From: Amycolatopsis sp. EV170708-02-1
GTDB lineage: Bacteria > Actinomycetota > Actinomycetes > Mycobacteriales > Pseudonocardiaceae
DNA length: 64,000 bases
Reading direction: 5' to 3'
Assembly: GCF_022479115.1 (NCBI RefSeq)
Contig: NZ_CP092497.1
Coordinates: 3,968,001 to 4,032,000, forward strand
The stretch's first letter is position 1; each line of letters opens with the position of its first letter. Of the stretch, positions 7,663-17,046 are shown piece by piece. Position numbers and translations under genes: made by a program. The notes below the pieces were generated by a model. It did not search any database and was not told the DNA's origin. It was given only the letters and a program-made list of their open reading frames with translations.

Positions 7663-10356
7663 ATGAGAAGGTTCCTGCGGCTCCTCATCGGCCTCCTGGG
7701 ACTGGGCCTGCTCGTCGTCGGTCCGCCGCTCCTCCTGTGGACGTTCAAGTCGGCGTTCCTGCCGGACCACGTGCCGGATCTCCGGGAAGTCGCCGGCTGG
7801 ATCACCGACCGGGACTCCGGCCAGGTGTTCCTCCTCGTGGTGGCGGTCGCTGGCCTGGTCGCCTGGTTGCAACTCGTTGTCGCTGTCGTGCTTGAATGCG
7901 TCGCGCTCGCACGTGGCGTGGCGGCGCCGCGACTGCCCGGATTCCGCTGGGCTCAACGACTCGTGGCGGGAGTCCTCTTCGGGCTGGTAGTCGGTACGAC
8001 GGCCGCCGAGGCTTCGCAACCTGCCGCCCCGGCTTCCATCGCCGCCCCGCAGATCTCCGGACAAAGCAGCCACCAGCTCCCGGAGCAGGCAGAGCCTTCA
8101 CCCGTAGGCGGGTACACAGTCGTTCCCGGCGACTCGCTGATGAGCATCGCGGCCGAACAGCTCGGGGACGAGAACCGCTACGAGGAGATCTTCGCCCTGA
8201 ACCAGGGGCGGCGTCAGGCCGATGGAGAGGCTCTCCGAAGCGTTGGCTTGATCAAGCCTGGTTGGCGCCTTGAGCTGCCTGCCGAAGATCGCTGTGTCGA
8301 GATCGTTGTCAAGGAGGGCGACACGCTGACGGCGATCGCTCAGACGCGCCTCGGCTCGGCTGCCCGGTACGTCGAGATCTTCGAGCTCAACCGAGGTCGC
8401 CCGCTGCCAGGAGGCCGGATCCTGAACGACCCGGACCGGATTCATCCCGGCGATGTCCTTCGGCTTCCTGGTGCGGCCACGCCGGCACACGGCGGGGGAG
8501 CAGCATCTGGGACTGCTGCTGTTCCTGCTCCGGTCGTTTCACCTGGTTGTGGGCCAGAGCCTGCGCCACCAGCTGCCCGGTCACCGGAACCGAGTTCGCC
8601 TCTGCCGGAGCGAGTACCGGCACCAATCCCTGCTCCGGCGCCCGCCGAGGTCGCTCCCGACAGCGTGTTACCCCTGGTCGCCGTTGGGCTTGGAGGACTA
8701 CTTGCCGCCGGCATTCTGGCGACCTTCGCCCGGCACAGGATGCTCGTGCAACGACGTCGTCGGCCTGGGCAGCGAATCCGCCGTCCACCGTCCACGGATC
8801 TGGAGACCGCACTCAGGAAAGCCGAAGAACCTGCCACTGCGGAGGCTCTTGACGTCGTGTTGCGCAGTCTCGCCCGACGTGCCCGAGAAGAGGGCACCTC
8901 ACTGCCGACGGTTCGGTCTGCCGTGGTGGGTAGCCGAGGTGTAGTCCTGTATCCGCAGGGATACAGCGAAGCCTTCGCCGATTCACTGGATGCCGAGGAG
9001 CTTGACGTGGTTCCAGCGCCGTACCCAGCTCTTGTCACCCTCGGCCACGACACTCGCCGTGACCTTGTCATGGTCAACCTCGCTGAGATCGGCACGATCG
9101 CGCTCGACGGAACCACGGAAGAAGTCGAGCCTGTCTTGTTGGCCATGGCGTGGGAACTGGCGACGTCAGCTTGGTCCGAGTCCGTGCCCGTGACCTTGGT
9201 CGGCTTCGGTCGTTCCACCGCTGCACACAACCCTGATCGCTTCCGCCACTTCACGTCGGTGGACGAGTTTTCTGCAGCAGACCCGGCCCGAGCGGGCGTC
9301 ATCCTGTCCACTGAACCGCTCGACTTGGAGCATGAGTGCCTTGCCGCTGTGGTCGCTACCAGCACGTCGGTCTCGGGTGCCTGGCGGCTGGATGTTTCCG
9401 GGAAATCCACGTCGATCGACGAACTCGGCATCGAAGTCGAGCCCCAGCGTCTGACCGTCGACCAGGCGGAAGAGCTCATCGCGACGCTCGCTGCCGAGGC
9501 CAACGCCGAGCAGGTACCTGCGGTTGAGTCCCCGGATGTTCCCTTCGTACCGCAGTCGGCTACGGGGCCCGAGCTGAGACTGCTCGGGCCGGTTGGGCTG
9601 CACAAAGTCGACCCGATGAAGGTCGAGGGCAAGAAGATCAACCGGCTCACCGAACTCGCCGCGTTCCTGCTACTCCATCCCGGCGCGACCGCCGACGAAA
9701 TCTCGCGGCAGCTCGGAACGGACACTCGCCCCTGGTCCGCGGCGACGCGGCAGGGCTATATCTCCCGGTTGCGGACCTGGCTCGGCCACGACGAGAACGG
9801 CGACCTCTACCTCCCGAACGTCGAGGCCAACGGAGGCGGCTACCGCCTGTCGAAGTCGATGAACAGCGATTGGCATCGGTTCCGGCAGCTCGCCGGCTCC
9901 GGACTGAACCATGACGCGTCAGATCGGCGGGCTCGACTTGAAGCCGCACTGGAACTCGTCACCGGCATGCCCTTCAGCAACATCGGGCCCGGCCGCTACG
10001 CCTGGAACTCGTGGCACCAGCGAGAAATGATCGACGCCATCGTCGACGTCGCCCACGCCCTGGCCGAAATCTGCCAACAGGACGGCGATCTGCCAGCGGC
10101 CCGTCGCGCGATCTTGCGCGGTCTCCTCGCCGAACCCGTCAGCGAGCTCCTCTATCGAGACCTTCTCCGCGTGGAGTACCGGGCCGGAAACCTCGTCGCG
10201 GTGAAGGCCACCGCCGAGAAGTTGGCTGACCTCGCGGCCGCACTCGATGTCGACCTCGACGAGGAAACCGCCGCGCTCGTGGACACCCTGGTGGGCCCTG
10301 GTGAAGGCAGACTCACCAGGGATTTACGTTGCACTCACCCGAATACGTCGCGATAG
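7663..10356 (+). CDS. membrane LysM protein with C-terminal BTAD regulator domain
   Basis: An 897-residue fusion. N-terminal transmembrane helices (about residues 5-25, 50-75 and 100-115) are followed by two LysM domains ('YTVVPGDSLMSIAAEQLGD' and 'VVKEGDTLTAIAQTRLG', residues about 148-270). A Pro/Ala-rich linker, another helix (VLPLVAVGLGGLLAAGILA) and a cytoplasmic part follow. The last ~260 residues (from LRLLGPVGL) are a winged-helix plus bacterial transcriptional activation domain (BTAD), with 'RLEAALELVTGMPF' and 'ELLYRDLLRVEYRAGNLVA'. LysM binds peptidoglycan and BTAD is known from SARP-type regulators, so it may link wall sensing to regulation; that role is inference. AGGAG precedes the ATG; an upstream extension in the same frame overlaps the TadG gene and was rejected. 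TTA codon at 8668. Confidence 0.85.
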   Translation: MRRFLRLLIGLLGLGLLVVGPPLLLWTFKSAFLPDHVPDLREVAGWITDRDSGQVFLLVVAVAGLVAWLQLVVAVVLECVALARGVAAPRLPGFRWAQRLVAGVLFGLVVGTTAAEASQPAAPASIAAPQISGQSSHQLPEQAEPSPVGGYTVVPGDSLMSIAAEQLGDENRYEEIFALNQGRRQADGEALRSVGLIKPGWRLELPAEDRCVEIVVKEGDTLTAIAQTRLGSAARYVEIFELNRGRPLPGGRILNDPDRIHPGDVLRLPGAATPAHGGGAASGTAAVPAPVVSPGCGPEPAPPAARSPEPSSPLPERVPAPIPAPAPAEVAPDSVLPLVAVGLGGLLAAGILATFARHRMLVQRRRRPGQRIRRPPSTDLETALRKAEEPATAEALDVVLRSLARRAREEGTSLPTVRSAVVGSRGVVLYPQGYSEAFADSLDAEELDVVPAPYPALVTLGHDTRRDLVMVNLAEIGTIALDGTTEEVEPVLLAMAWELATSAWSESVPVTLVGFGRSTAAHNPDRFRHFTSVDEFSAADPARAGVILSTEPLDLEHECLAAVVATSTSVSGAWRLDVSGKSTSIDELGIEVEPQRLTVDQAEELIATLAAEANAEQVPAVESPDVPFVPQSATGPELRLLGPVGLHKVDPMKVEGKKINRLTELAAFLLLHPGATADEISRQLGTDTRPWSAATRQGYISRLRTWLGHDENGDLYLPNVEANGGGYRLSKSMNSDWHRFRQLAGSGLNHDASDRRARLEAALELVTGMPFSNIGPGRYAWNSWHQREMIDAIVDVAHALAEICQQDGDLPAARRAILRGLLAEPVSELLYRDLLRVEYRAGNLVAVKATAEKLADLAAALDVDLDEETAALVDTLVGPGEGRLTRDLRCTHPNTSR

Positions 10357-10403
10357 GCATGGTCTTGCCTTCCCTCGAAGGCGAGAAACCTTTAGGAGAG
10401 AAC

Positions 10404-10682
10404 ATGTCTGTCGCAACAAAGATTCTGCCCATTGGCTTCGCCTTTGCGGCCGTCTTGGGAGTCAGTGAGGCCCAAGCTTCGGCCTCGCCGCGCGAGGAGC
10501 TCTATCAGTGCATCGTCCAGGACAACGTGCCGCTGTGGTACCACGGTGTAATCCTTCGGTTCGTCAACAAGGGGCAGGGCCTGTATGACGTACTCGACTT
10601 CGGTGGTCAGAGGATCTGGGCAACGCTCTGGGGCGGTGGCATGTCGTACCAGATCGACCGGTGGAACGTCGGTTGGTGCTAA
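10404..10682 (+). CDS. small secreted protein, unknown
   Basis: A 92-residue protein with a signal peptide (MSVATKILPIGFAFAAVLG, likely cleavage after ASA near residue 28). The mature part is small and aromatic-rich, with Trp residues (PLWYHG, IWATLWGGG, WNVGWC) and two Cys, in YQCIV and the final residue. The ATG at 10404 has a good AGGAG site six bases upstream; the longer frame from 10329 overlaps the preceding gene's end and lacks a signal at its start. No family was recognised. It sits just after the pilus operon and before a terminator, so it may be a late accessory gene. Confidence 0.6.
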   Translation: MSVATKILPIGFAFAAVLGVSEAQASASPREELYQCIVQDNVPLWYHGVILRFVNKGQGLYDVLDFGGQRIWATLWGGGMSYQIDRWNVGWC

Positions 10683-10691
10683 AGGCTTGTA

Positions 10692-10728
10692 CAAGGGACT
10701 TTCCGGCTCTAGCGCGGAAAGTCCCTTG
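10692..10728. terminator. hairpin terminator after the pilus locus
   Basis: Perfect 14-base inverted repeat (CAAGGGACTTTCCG and its complement) around a 9-base loop, starting 9 bases after the stop of the small secreted protein. It lacks a long T tract, as is usual in actinobacteria. Confidence 0.75.
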
Positions 10729-11503
10729 CGGCCGGGATAGGTGGACTTCTGCCAGCGATTCTCCTCCGCTGGACGCTGATACTGGTGTGGAGGCACCTTC
10801 GATCGGCGCGTGTGCATCTGCACCATGAAGACCATGGACCTTGTCAAATGCGACGAGGCGACCTCTATGAATAGTTGATCGATCAGGCAACGGTGACGAT
10901 GTCTACGAGGATCGCGGGCGGCGAGGCGCTGTCCGACCGTCTCGCCGCTCAATTCGTGCCCGCTCACCGCGCTCCAGTGGCAGCTCGCCGGCCAATAGCC
11001 CCTCTCACGATTCGAGGCGGCTCTGCGCGCCTGGGGGCGATCCAGCACTGGCCGATGTGCCGACACACCCTCTTAGAGGAGACCCTGTCGGGCCGCGACT
11101 AGGCGCGTCACGACGAGGTACACGCGCTCCTGCGTCGCGCAGCTCGTTCCGGCGCTGAGAACGTCGCCACCGGTCTCGTGCTGACCGCCGTCGTCGGCGG
11201 GTTGTCCGCGCAAGTCGAGCCGCAATCGGCGCCTCCGGGGTTCGCCGTGGTGTCACTGGCGGCGGCGTGTCAGTGACCGAGGTGAACACGCATGTGCATA
11301 CCTCGGTCACCGGGCACCTGTGGGAGCAGATCCGGTGCTATCCGCTTCGCCGCCAGCCTCATGTGGTGGCCAACCTGGTTTGCGATGCCCGGCGGGCGGC
11401 TCTTCTGGCGCTGGGCATCGATACCTCGCAGGCCGCTGCCGAGATCGTCAGCATCGGCGCGGCCATCCTTACCGCCCGCCGGCGGAACCGAGCGCTGAGC
11501 AGT

Positions 11504-11838
11504 GATCAGGGCTGCGCTGTTTGCGGGAGCAACGTACCTGGGCAACCAGGCCACCGCCTACCCGTGGGGACCAACCCCGGCTGGGCGGGGACGACGGGTT
11601 CGCATCGTTCGAGCCGAACTAAGGCCAGGGGCCAGCCCCGCCTGAGCGGGGAGACTTGTCAACGGCTTCGGTCCTTAGGCTGCGTTCACAGGACAACTCG
11701 CCTGCACGGAGATGAGCTGTTGGTGGACGTGACGGCGTTGCCGTACTCGGGATCAACTCGCTTGGGCGAGGGCAACAGCATATCGAACATTGACGAGTTC
11801 GGTGGGTGAGGGACCAGTCTCGCTAGCTCTGCGTGACC
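11504..11838. CRISPR. decayed type I-E-like CRISPR array
   Basis: Degenerate 28-base repeats recur every 59-62 bases. The clearest copies start at 11568, 11629, 11691 and 11750. They begin GGACCA, GGGCCA, GGACAA and GGATCA, carry a C-rich block, and end in a GCGGGGA-like block (eroding in the last two). Weaker copies fit the same spacing at about 11504 (ending GCGGGAGCAAC) and 11811 (starting GGACCA). The consensus resembles the well-known actinobacterial I-E repeat (GGATCACCCCCGC...GCGGGGA), and the period fits a 28-base repeat plus about 33-base spacer. No cas genes are in the window. Repeats diverge strongly, so this is a relic if correct. Confidence 0.5.
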
Positions 11839-11965
11839 GCAGCGCGGATTCGAACACTGTCGCCGTATGTGGATCAGTGGCTTTCGTGTCGGGATTGTCC
11901 CCATGTCGACCACCAGGTTGGTGCGGACCTCAGGTTCCGAATCAGCACGTTCGATCAGCAGGTAA

Positions 11966-11988
11966 GCCCGTGGATTACATCCACGGGC
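11966..11988. repeat. small perfect palindrome
   Basis: GCCCGTGGAT and its complement around a 3-base loop. It lies beyond the CRISPR-like repeats with no adjacent intact gene; its role is unknown. Confidence 0.5.
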
Positions 11989-12668
11989 AAGAGCATCGCT
12001 CTAGTCCGCGTCGACGCCACGTGAACCGGTCAGTTCGAGGAATTCGGTCGGCTGAACCAATCGCCCAAATTCGTCATCGCCTGGTTCGTGCACGCGGGCA
12101 TGGTACGGGGCGTGTCGCAACATTTTCTGACGATGCCACAAGAGTTCAAGTCATGGCCTACCTCGGTCTCGATGATGGACGCATCGAATGCGGGGCAAGC
12201 AACGATCATGGCGCAGATCTGCGGGTCGGAGAAGACGCGGGCTCATTCGCTGAACGTCGAGTTGCTTGGGGTCGCGATGTTCGAAGTCAGATTATGCGGA
12301 GGCCTGGACTTGTATGTGCCCAAAGGGGCAGGCACTCTGGACGGTTAGGGCACCCTCCTCGGCTGTCATGTGGTCGCGACTGCCTATGGGGAGGGGACAT
12401 CATGGCGGTAGGCGGCACGCCGTTCTCCCTGGTCAAGCGCGGTACTTGTCCGGGACGTGAACGGTTCGGCGATGCCCCTCGACCATCGCGGTCATAGCAC
12501 CGCCAGGTGATGCACTCAGGTGCATGGTCATCGGCGACGAACATTCGACGCATCGGTTTCCCGAAACCGTGGTGACGATGGGCAGCTGGAGCTTTAGGGC
12601 AATTCCGTTGCCCTAATGTACCCCGCTAAGCCGGTCGACACGTCCATCCACCTTATCGTAACAATACG

Positions 12669-13814
12669 GTGAACGTGAACGAGCCCTTTTTGGGCAGTGG
12701 TACTATCTCCAATACAGTATCACGGTTCGCGATCACCGTAATGCTCCCGGCGCGGAAGACTGAGTCGAGCCATCAGGATGCCCCCGACGACTGCGCAGCG
12801 ACTCAGTCTCACGACGTTGCTATAAGTGCGGTGATTCAGGTGCACCTGACGAAATTGGCTGACCAGCTCAACGAAAAGCCTGCCATTGTGATGTGGCCCG
12901 ATGGGGACATGCTCTCGTATCGAGAGCTGGAAGTGCGGTCGAACCGCTGCGCACATCTCTTTCGTGCCCTTGGTCTCGGGCTTGGCGACTCCGTTGCTCT
13001 TTTCATGGCAAACCAGCTTGAACTGTTCCCGTTGCTGTGGGCCGCACAACGCACCGGACTTCGCTATACCTTGGTGAGTTGTCGCCTTACGGCTGTTGAA
13101 GCAGCGTACATAGTGAGGAATTGCGACGCTCGTGTCCTCGTCTACTCCGCAGGGCTGAAACATGTCGCGGCAAGAATCACCGGTCCCGCCTTGCGGCACC
13201 GGATGGCGGTGGGCGCGACCGGGATGTCGGATGTCTTCCTGGATGCCCGCCTGGAGTACTCACTCGCAGGCTGCCCCGATGCTCCGGTTGAGGACGAGGT
13301 CGAAGGGCAATACGTGACCTACTCCTTTGTCACCTCCGGCTTCCCCAAAGGAAGCCCGCCGGAGGTGTCCGAGGTTCCTTTCGGCGCCGGCTTGCCACTC
13401 GACCACCTGTTGGCTGCGAAGTTCGGTTTGGATGTGACGACTCGTTACCTCAATCCAGGTCCTCTTCATCACGTGGCACCGTTGTCGTGGGCACTCGCCA
13501 CCATTCGCAATGGTGGCACCGTCATCGTCATGGATCGATTCGACGCCCAGGGTGTACTCGGCGCGATAGAACGTCATCGAGTGACACATGCGCAGTTTGT
13601 GCCTACGATGTTCGTCCGTATGCTCAAGCTGCCGCGAGAGTGTCGCTGCCGGTACGACGTCTCCAGCCTCCTGCACGTCGTCCACGGAGCCGTGGCCTGT
13701 CCTGTCTCGGTCAAAGAGAGAATGATCGACTGGTTCGGTCCCAAACTGATCGAATACTGCGGCACCGAGGCAAGGCCATTTGCCAGGGTGGCCGGAACGG
13801 AAGCGGCTCTGTGA
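12669..13814 (+). pseudogene. decayed, truncated acyl-CoA/AMP ligase
   Basis: A 381-residue frame with clear similarity to the N-terminal half of adenylate-forming acyl ligases: 'LSYRELEVRSNRCAHLF', 'LFMANQLELFPLLWAAQ', 'LHHVAPLSWALATIRNGG', 'HAQFVPTMFVRMLKLP' and 'LIEYCGTEA'. The P-loop that should read like YSSGTTGRPKG is corrupted to TYSFVTSGFPKGSP. The protein stops shortly after the A5 block (EYxGTE), so the hinge and the C-terminal domain with the catalytic Lys are missing, and no continuation is seen downstream in any frame. Local base composition is lower in GC and the codon choice is less biased than in neighbours. It is most likely a dead remnant of a FadD-like gene. Confidence 0.65.
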
Positions 13815-14447
13815 GCCCATGTGTCCACGGCGCGGCAGCGGGCCGACGGGGGTGTAATGGGGTCAACTGGTCCGCCCGAGGCCATCTATTTGACGGTGCG
13901 ACGGTACCGCCCCTGGCCGGTGAAATCTAACCCCAGGAGATCGCGAGCGTGTTGAACCTGCACCGGACATAACGGGGTGTGTCGCGGTCATCGGCGTCCT
14001 GGCGAGGAGCGGCGACGGGCACGCATTCGTGTTTTGTCGGTCGACAAGTCCGCCGCCGCGGCCGGCCTCGGCGCCTGCCATCGTGGCTGTCAAGAGTTCT
14101 TCCTGCAACGACGTGACGCCATTATTTTGATGATCTCCAGGTGGGCAAGCTAACAGTGCATGGTGATCGGAACGGGGTCGTGGGAACGGCGCCCGTGATG
14201 GAAATGAGCATCAGTGTCCTCGTGACACTCTTCCCCGAACGCCTGCCATTCTCTAGAATCAGGTGGAGTAGGTATCCATCATGGCCTGTCGCATGTGGAT
14301 GTTGGTCAGGGAAGACGCGTGCGGCGCGGTGGAAAGCCGCGAGTTGCCGATCGGGTGATTACTGTCGGCATTGTGTTCGTGTCGGGCAGTTGGCGACGTC
14401 TGATACCTGACTGTGTCAGGTGGAAATTCTAGGCGAAAGGGATTCTT
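13815..14447. other. 633-base gap without a recognisable gene
   Basis: Only short, overlapping low-quality frames on both strands. The last ~60 bases before the next gene contain its GAAAGGG ribosome binding site and an upstream TCGGGCAG / TGATACCT stretch that loosely resembles the motif noted at 22444 and 48539. Confidence 0.5.
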
Positions 14448-15206
14448 ATGGGAAAGACGGCGTTGGTGACAGGTGCGAGCCGCGGTATCGGTCGCGCTAT
14501 CGCGCTTCGGCTGGCTGCGGACGGAATGCTGGTCGGCGTACACTATGGGCGGGACGAGGGTGCGGCGAAGTCGGCGATACGGGAAATCGAACAAGCGGGC
14601 GGCCGGGCGTTTCTCGTGCATGCGCTCTTCGGTTCACCCGGTGATGTGGAGCGGTTGTGGGATGAGTTCGATGCCGCGCTCGCGGAAACAGGAGCGGAAC
14701 CGGGGCTGGATGTCCTTGTCAATAACGCCGCCACTGTCGCGTTCGCTGATATATCGGAAGTGACGCCGGATCAGTTCGACACCGTTTTCGCGGTCAATGT
14801 CAAGGCGCCGTTCTTCATTGTCCAGCAGGGGCTCGATCGGCTGCGGGACAACGGTCGGATCATCAACATATCGACCGGGGGGACACGCACCGCACTACCC
14901 GGTGTGATCGCGTATTCGATGACCAAGGGTGCGGTGAACACGTTCACTCACACGCTCGCGCAAGCGTTGGGGACTCGGGGGATCACCGTGAACGCGGTGG
15001 CGCCGGGGTACACCGACACCGACGTCAACGCCGGTTGGCTGAGCATTCCGGAGATGGCCAAGGCTGCGGCCGGGCAGTCTGTTTTCGACCGTATCGGGCA
15101 ACCGGCCGACATCGCCGACATCGTGGCGTTCGTCGCCTCCGACGATGCCAGGTGGATCACCGGGCAGTGCATCGATGCGACGGGTGGTGTGCTCCTGGGC
15201 GCGTGA
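14448..15206 (+). CDS. short-chain dehydrogenase/reductase (FabG-like)
   Basis: A 252-residue classical SDR. It has the NADP-binding TGASRGIGRA motif at residues 7-16, the NNAA motif (VLVNNAATVA), the catalytic Ser in INISTGG, and Tyr/Lys in AYSMTKGAVN, and ends in the usual W-ITGQ-IDATGG block. Family members reduce or oxidise hydroxyl/keto groups with NAD(P)H. GAAAGGG lies six bases before the ATG. It stands alone and converges on the lipid cluster; it could serve that cluster or be unrelated, as nothing in the sequence decides this. Confidence 0.9.
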   Translation: MGKTALVTGASRGIGRAIALRLAADGMLVGVHYGRDEGAAKSAIREIEQAGGRAFLVHALFGSPGDVERLWDEFDAALAETGAEPGLDVLVNNAATVAFADISEVTPDQFDTVFAVNVKAPFFIVQQGLDRLRDNGRIINISTGGTRTALPGVIAYSMTKGAVNTFTHTLAQALGTRGITVNAVAPGYTDTDVNAGWLSIPEMAKAAAGQSVFDRIGQPADIADIVAFVASDDARWITGQCIDATGGVLLGA

Positions 15207-15210
15207 ATAG

Positions 15211-15256
15211 GTGAATGTCACGTTCAGTCCGCTGTCGGACTGAACGTGACATTCAC
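15211..15256. terminator. bidirectional terminator between SDR and FAAL genes
   Basis: Perfect 20-base inverted repeat (GTGAATGTCACGTTCAGTCC and complement) with a 6-base loop, lying between two convergent genes. The right arm overlaps the last codons of the ligase gene (stop at 15253). Confidence 0.85.
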
Positions 15257-17046
15257 ACCACGTGTGCATTCTTGACCGGACCGGCGAGAAAGTCTTCTCG
15301 GCATGCGTTACGTCGGATCTTGCCGCTCGTCGTCTTCCGCACTAGTCCTTGGTGTCCGATTACGACTGTGGAACAGGGGATCTGATGATCCTCGAACAGG
15401 CGGCGTCGAACCACTCTGGCCAGTTCGGTGGCCTGGTCGACCACCAGTTTCTTCCCCCGGATCTCCACGAACAGCACTACTTTTTCACCGGCCACCACGT
15501 CCAGTTCGTCCGCAGGAACACCAAAGGCGGCGATACCGCCGGGACGGATGAGCGGATGCGCGGTGCGTACGCTGTCTTCGAGGTCTGCAGGGTGCACGTT
15601 CCGGCCATTGATGATGATGAGGTCTTTCAGCCTGCCGGTGACATAGAGGTTGTCGGAGTGGAAGAAGCCGGTATCACCTGTGCGAAGATATTCTCGGTCT
15701 TCGCCGTCGATCCGGGCGTGGAAGTAGTGCTCGGATTCCTCTGGCAGCCCGTAGTAGCCTGCGGCTTTTGTATCCGAATCGACCCAGATCTCACCTATCG
15801 TTTCCGCCGAACAGGGCAGCCGTGTCTCCGGATCGACGATCCGCACGCTCGAGCCTGGCTTGGTGACCCGTCCGCTGCTGAAATACGTGGTGACCGGCCT
15901 GCCGATATCGGGGTCGACCGGAATGGCGCGGTTTTCGGCCAGGGAGTACCGGTCCACCGCCAGGCGGTCCCGTCCGCCCATCGTCACGGTAACGGTGTTC
16001 TCGGCCAGCCCAAAGGCGCCATAGATCGCTTCGGGAGGAAAGCCGGAGTCTCGGAAAGCGGCCAGGAACCGGTCCACGCTGGCCGGTCGGACAGGCTCGG
16101 CGGACCACAACGCTACTTTGAGCGAGCTGAGATCCCATTTTCGCCGCATCTCCGGTGTCGTGCGGCGAACCAGTAGTTCGTAGGCGAAGTTCGGTGCGCA
16201 GGTGTGCGTCGCTCGCACTCGTGACATCACCGTGCCCCATAGCTCGGGCGCGCCGAGAAAGGTCAAGGGGGAGAGCAGGTAGGTATGACCGTGGCCGGCC
16301 AACGTGCTCAGGATGACGCTGATCAGGCCCATGTCGTGGTACTGAGGGACCCACGAGACAGTGACAGTGTCCTGGTTCAACCCGAGGTCGCGGCGATTGT
16401 GCCCGATTTCCGCGGTGAGGTTTCCATGGGTGATCATCACGCCACGCGGCGAACTTGTCGAGCCCGACGTGTACTGAAGGAGCGCCACCTCGTCCGCGCT
16501 CGCGGGCTCGTGCCAGGTGACCGGGGAGCTTGAGGCCGACTCATCGGTTACGTACCAGGGCACGTGCTCTGCGGGCTTCCACCGCCGTGCCATCGAGCCG
16601 ATCCGGCGGATCCGGTTGTAGCTTTTACCGGTCAACACCGCTTTCGCGCCGGTGGCGTCGATGATTCCGCCGAGCCGGGTGACTCCGGTGCCCGGGCGCA
16701 ACGGATCAGGGGGATACGCCGGCGCGGCGATGACGCCCGCCATCAGGCAACCCAGCAGTGCTTGCACGAACTCCAGCGACGGCGGGTAGACCAGTAGTAC
16801 CCGATCACCTGCTGACAGTCCCCAGGCCGCGAGATTCTCGGCGACGCCCTCGCCCGCACGCCGCAACTGCGCGACTGTCATCGAGTCCGCGTTCCGGCCG
16901 GAGTCATCGACGAAGGTGAACAGCGTACGGCGCGGATCCTGCTCGTACAGGGCCCGAAACGAGTCCAGGCAGGATGACGAACGCTGGGTGGGCGACGGTA
17001 CGGAGCTCGCCGGCAGTGGACTTTCCATTGGCACCGACTTCCTCAT
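15253..17046 (-). CDS. fatty acyl-AMP ligase (FAAL)
   Basis: A 597-residue adenylate-forming enzyme that activates a fatty acid as acyl-AMP and normally passes it to an ACP. Visible motifs are LLQYTSGSTSSPRGVMITH (P-loop), the FAAL hallmark VSWVPQYHDMGLI, 'YGAFGLAEN', 'YLRTGDTGFF', 'GRLKDLIIINGRNVHPADLE' and a C-terminal 'KTTSGKIRR'. The frame stays open upstream to 17691, but that part is the shadow of the P450 gene. The real start is the ATG at 17046, which overlaps the P450 stop by four bases (ATGA). The ACP acceptor is probably the one inside the flavoprotein fusion two genes upstream. The PfaA-type ACPs are an alternative. Confidence 0.92.
   Translation of the reverse strand: MRKSVPMESPLPASSVPSPTQRSSSCLDSFRALYEQDPRRTLFTFVDDSGRNADSMTVAQLRRAGEGVAENLAAWGLSAGDRVLLVYPPSLEFVQALLGCLMAGVIAAPAYPPDPLRPGTGVTRLGGIIDATGAKAVLTGKSYNRIRRIGSMARRWKPAEHVPWYVTDESASSSPVTWHEPASADEVALLQYTSGSTSSPRGVMITHGNLTAEIGHNRRDLGLNQDTVTVSWVPQYHDMGLISVILSTLAGHGHTYLLSPLTFLGAPELWGTVMSRVRATHTCAPNFAYELLVRRTTPEMRRKWDLSSLKVALWSAEPVRPASVDRFLAAFRDSGFPPEAIYGAFGLAENTVTVTMGGRDRLAVDRYSLAENRAIPVDPDIGRPVTTYFSSGRVTKPGSSVRIVDPETRLPCSAETIGEIWVDSDTKAAGYYGLPEESEHYFHARIDGEDREYLRTGDTGFFHSDNLYVTGRLKDLIIINGRNVHPADLEDSVRTAHPLIRPGGIAAFGVPADELDVVAGEKVVLFVEIRGKKLVVDQATELARVVRRRLFEDHQIPCSTVVIGHQGLVRKTTSGKIRRNACREDFLAGPVKNAHVV

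Larger units (their letters stand above)
10729..12668. other. 1.9-kb gene-poor region
   Basis: No convincing intact gene lies between the terminator and the decayed ligase. The frame 11267-11809 (+, 180 codons) runs through the CRISPR-like repeats and is probably not coding in its second half. A short protein-like stretch ends at 11274 but begins right after an in-frame stop near 11100, so it may be a gene relic. An imperfect 8-base inverted repeat lies at 12595-12615. Confidence 0.5.

Noticed and set aside
11267..11809. 180-codon + strand frame as a real gene
   Set aside because: Its second half coincides with the periodic CRISPR-like repeats, and no motif was recognised.
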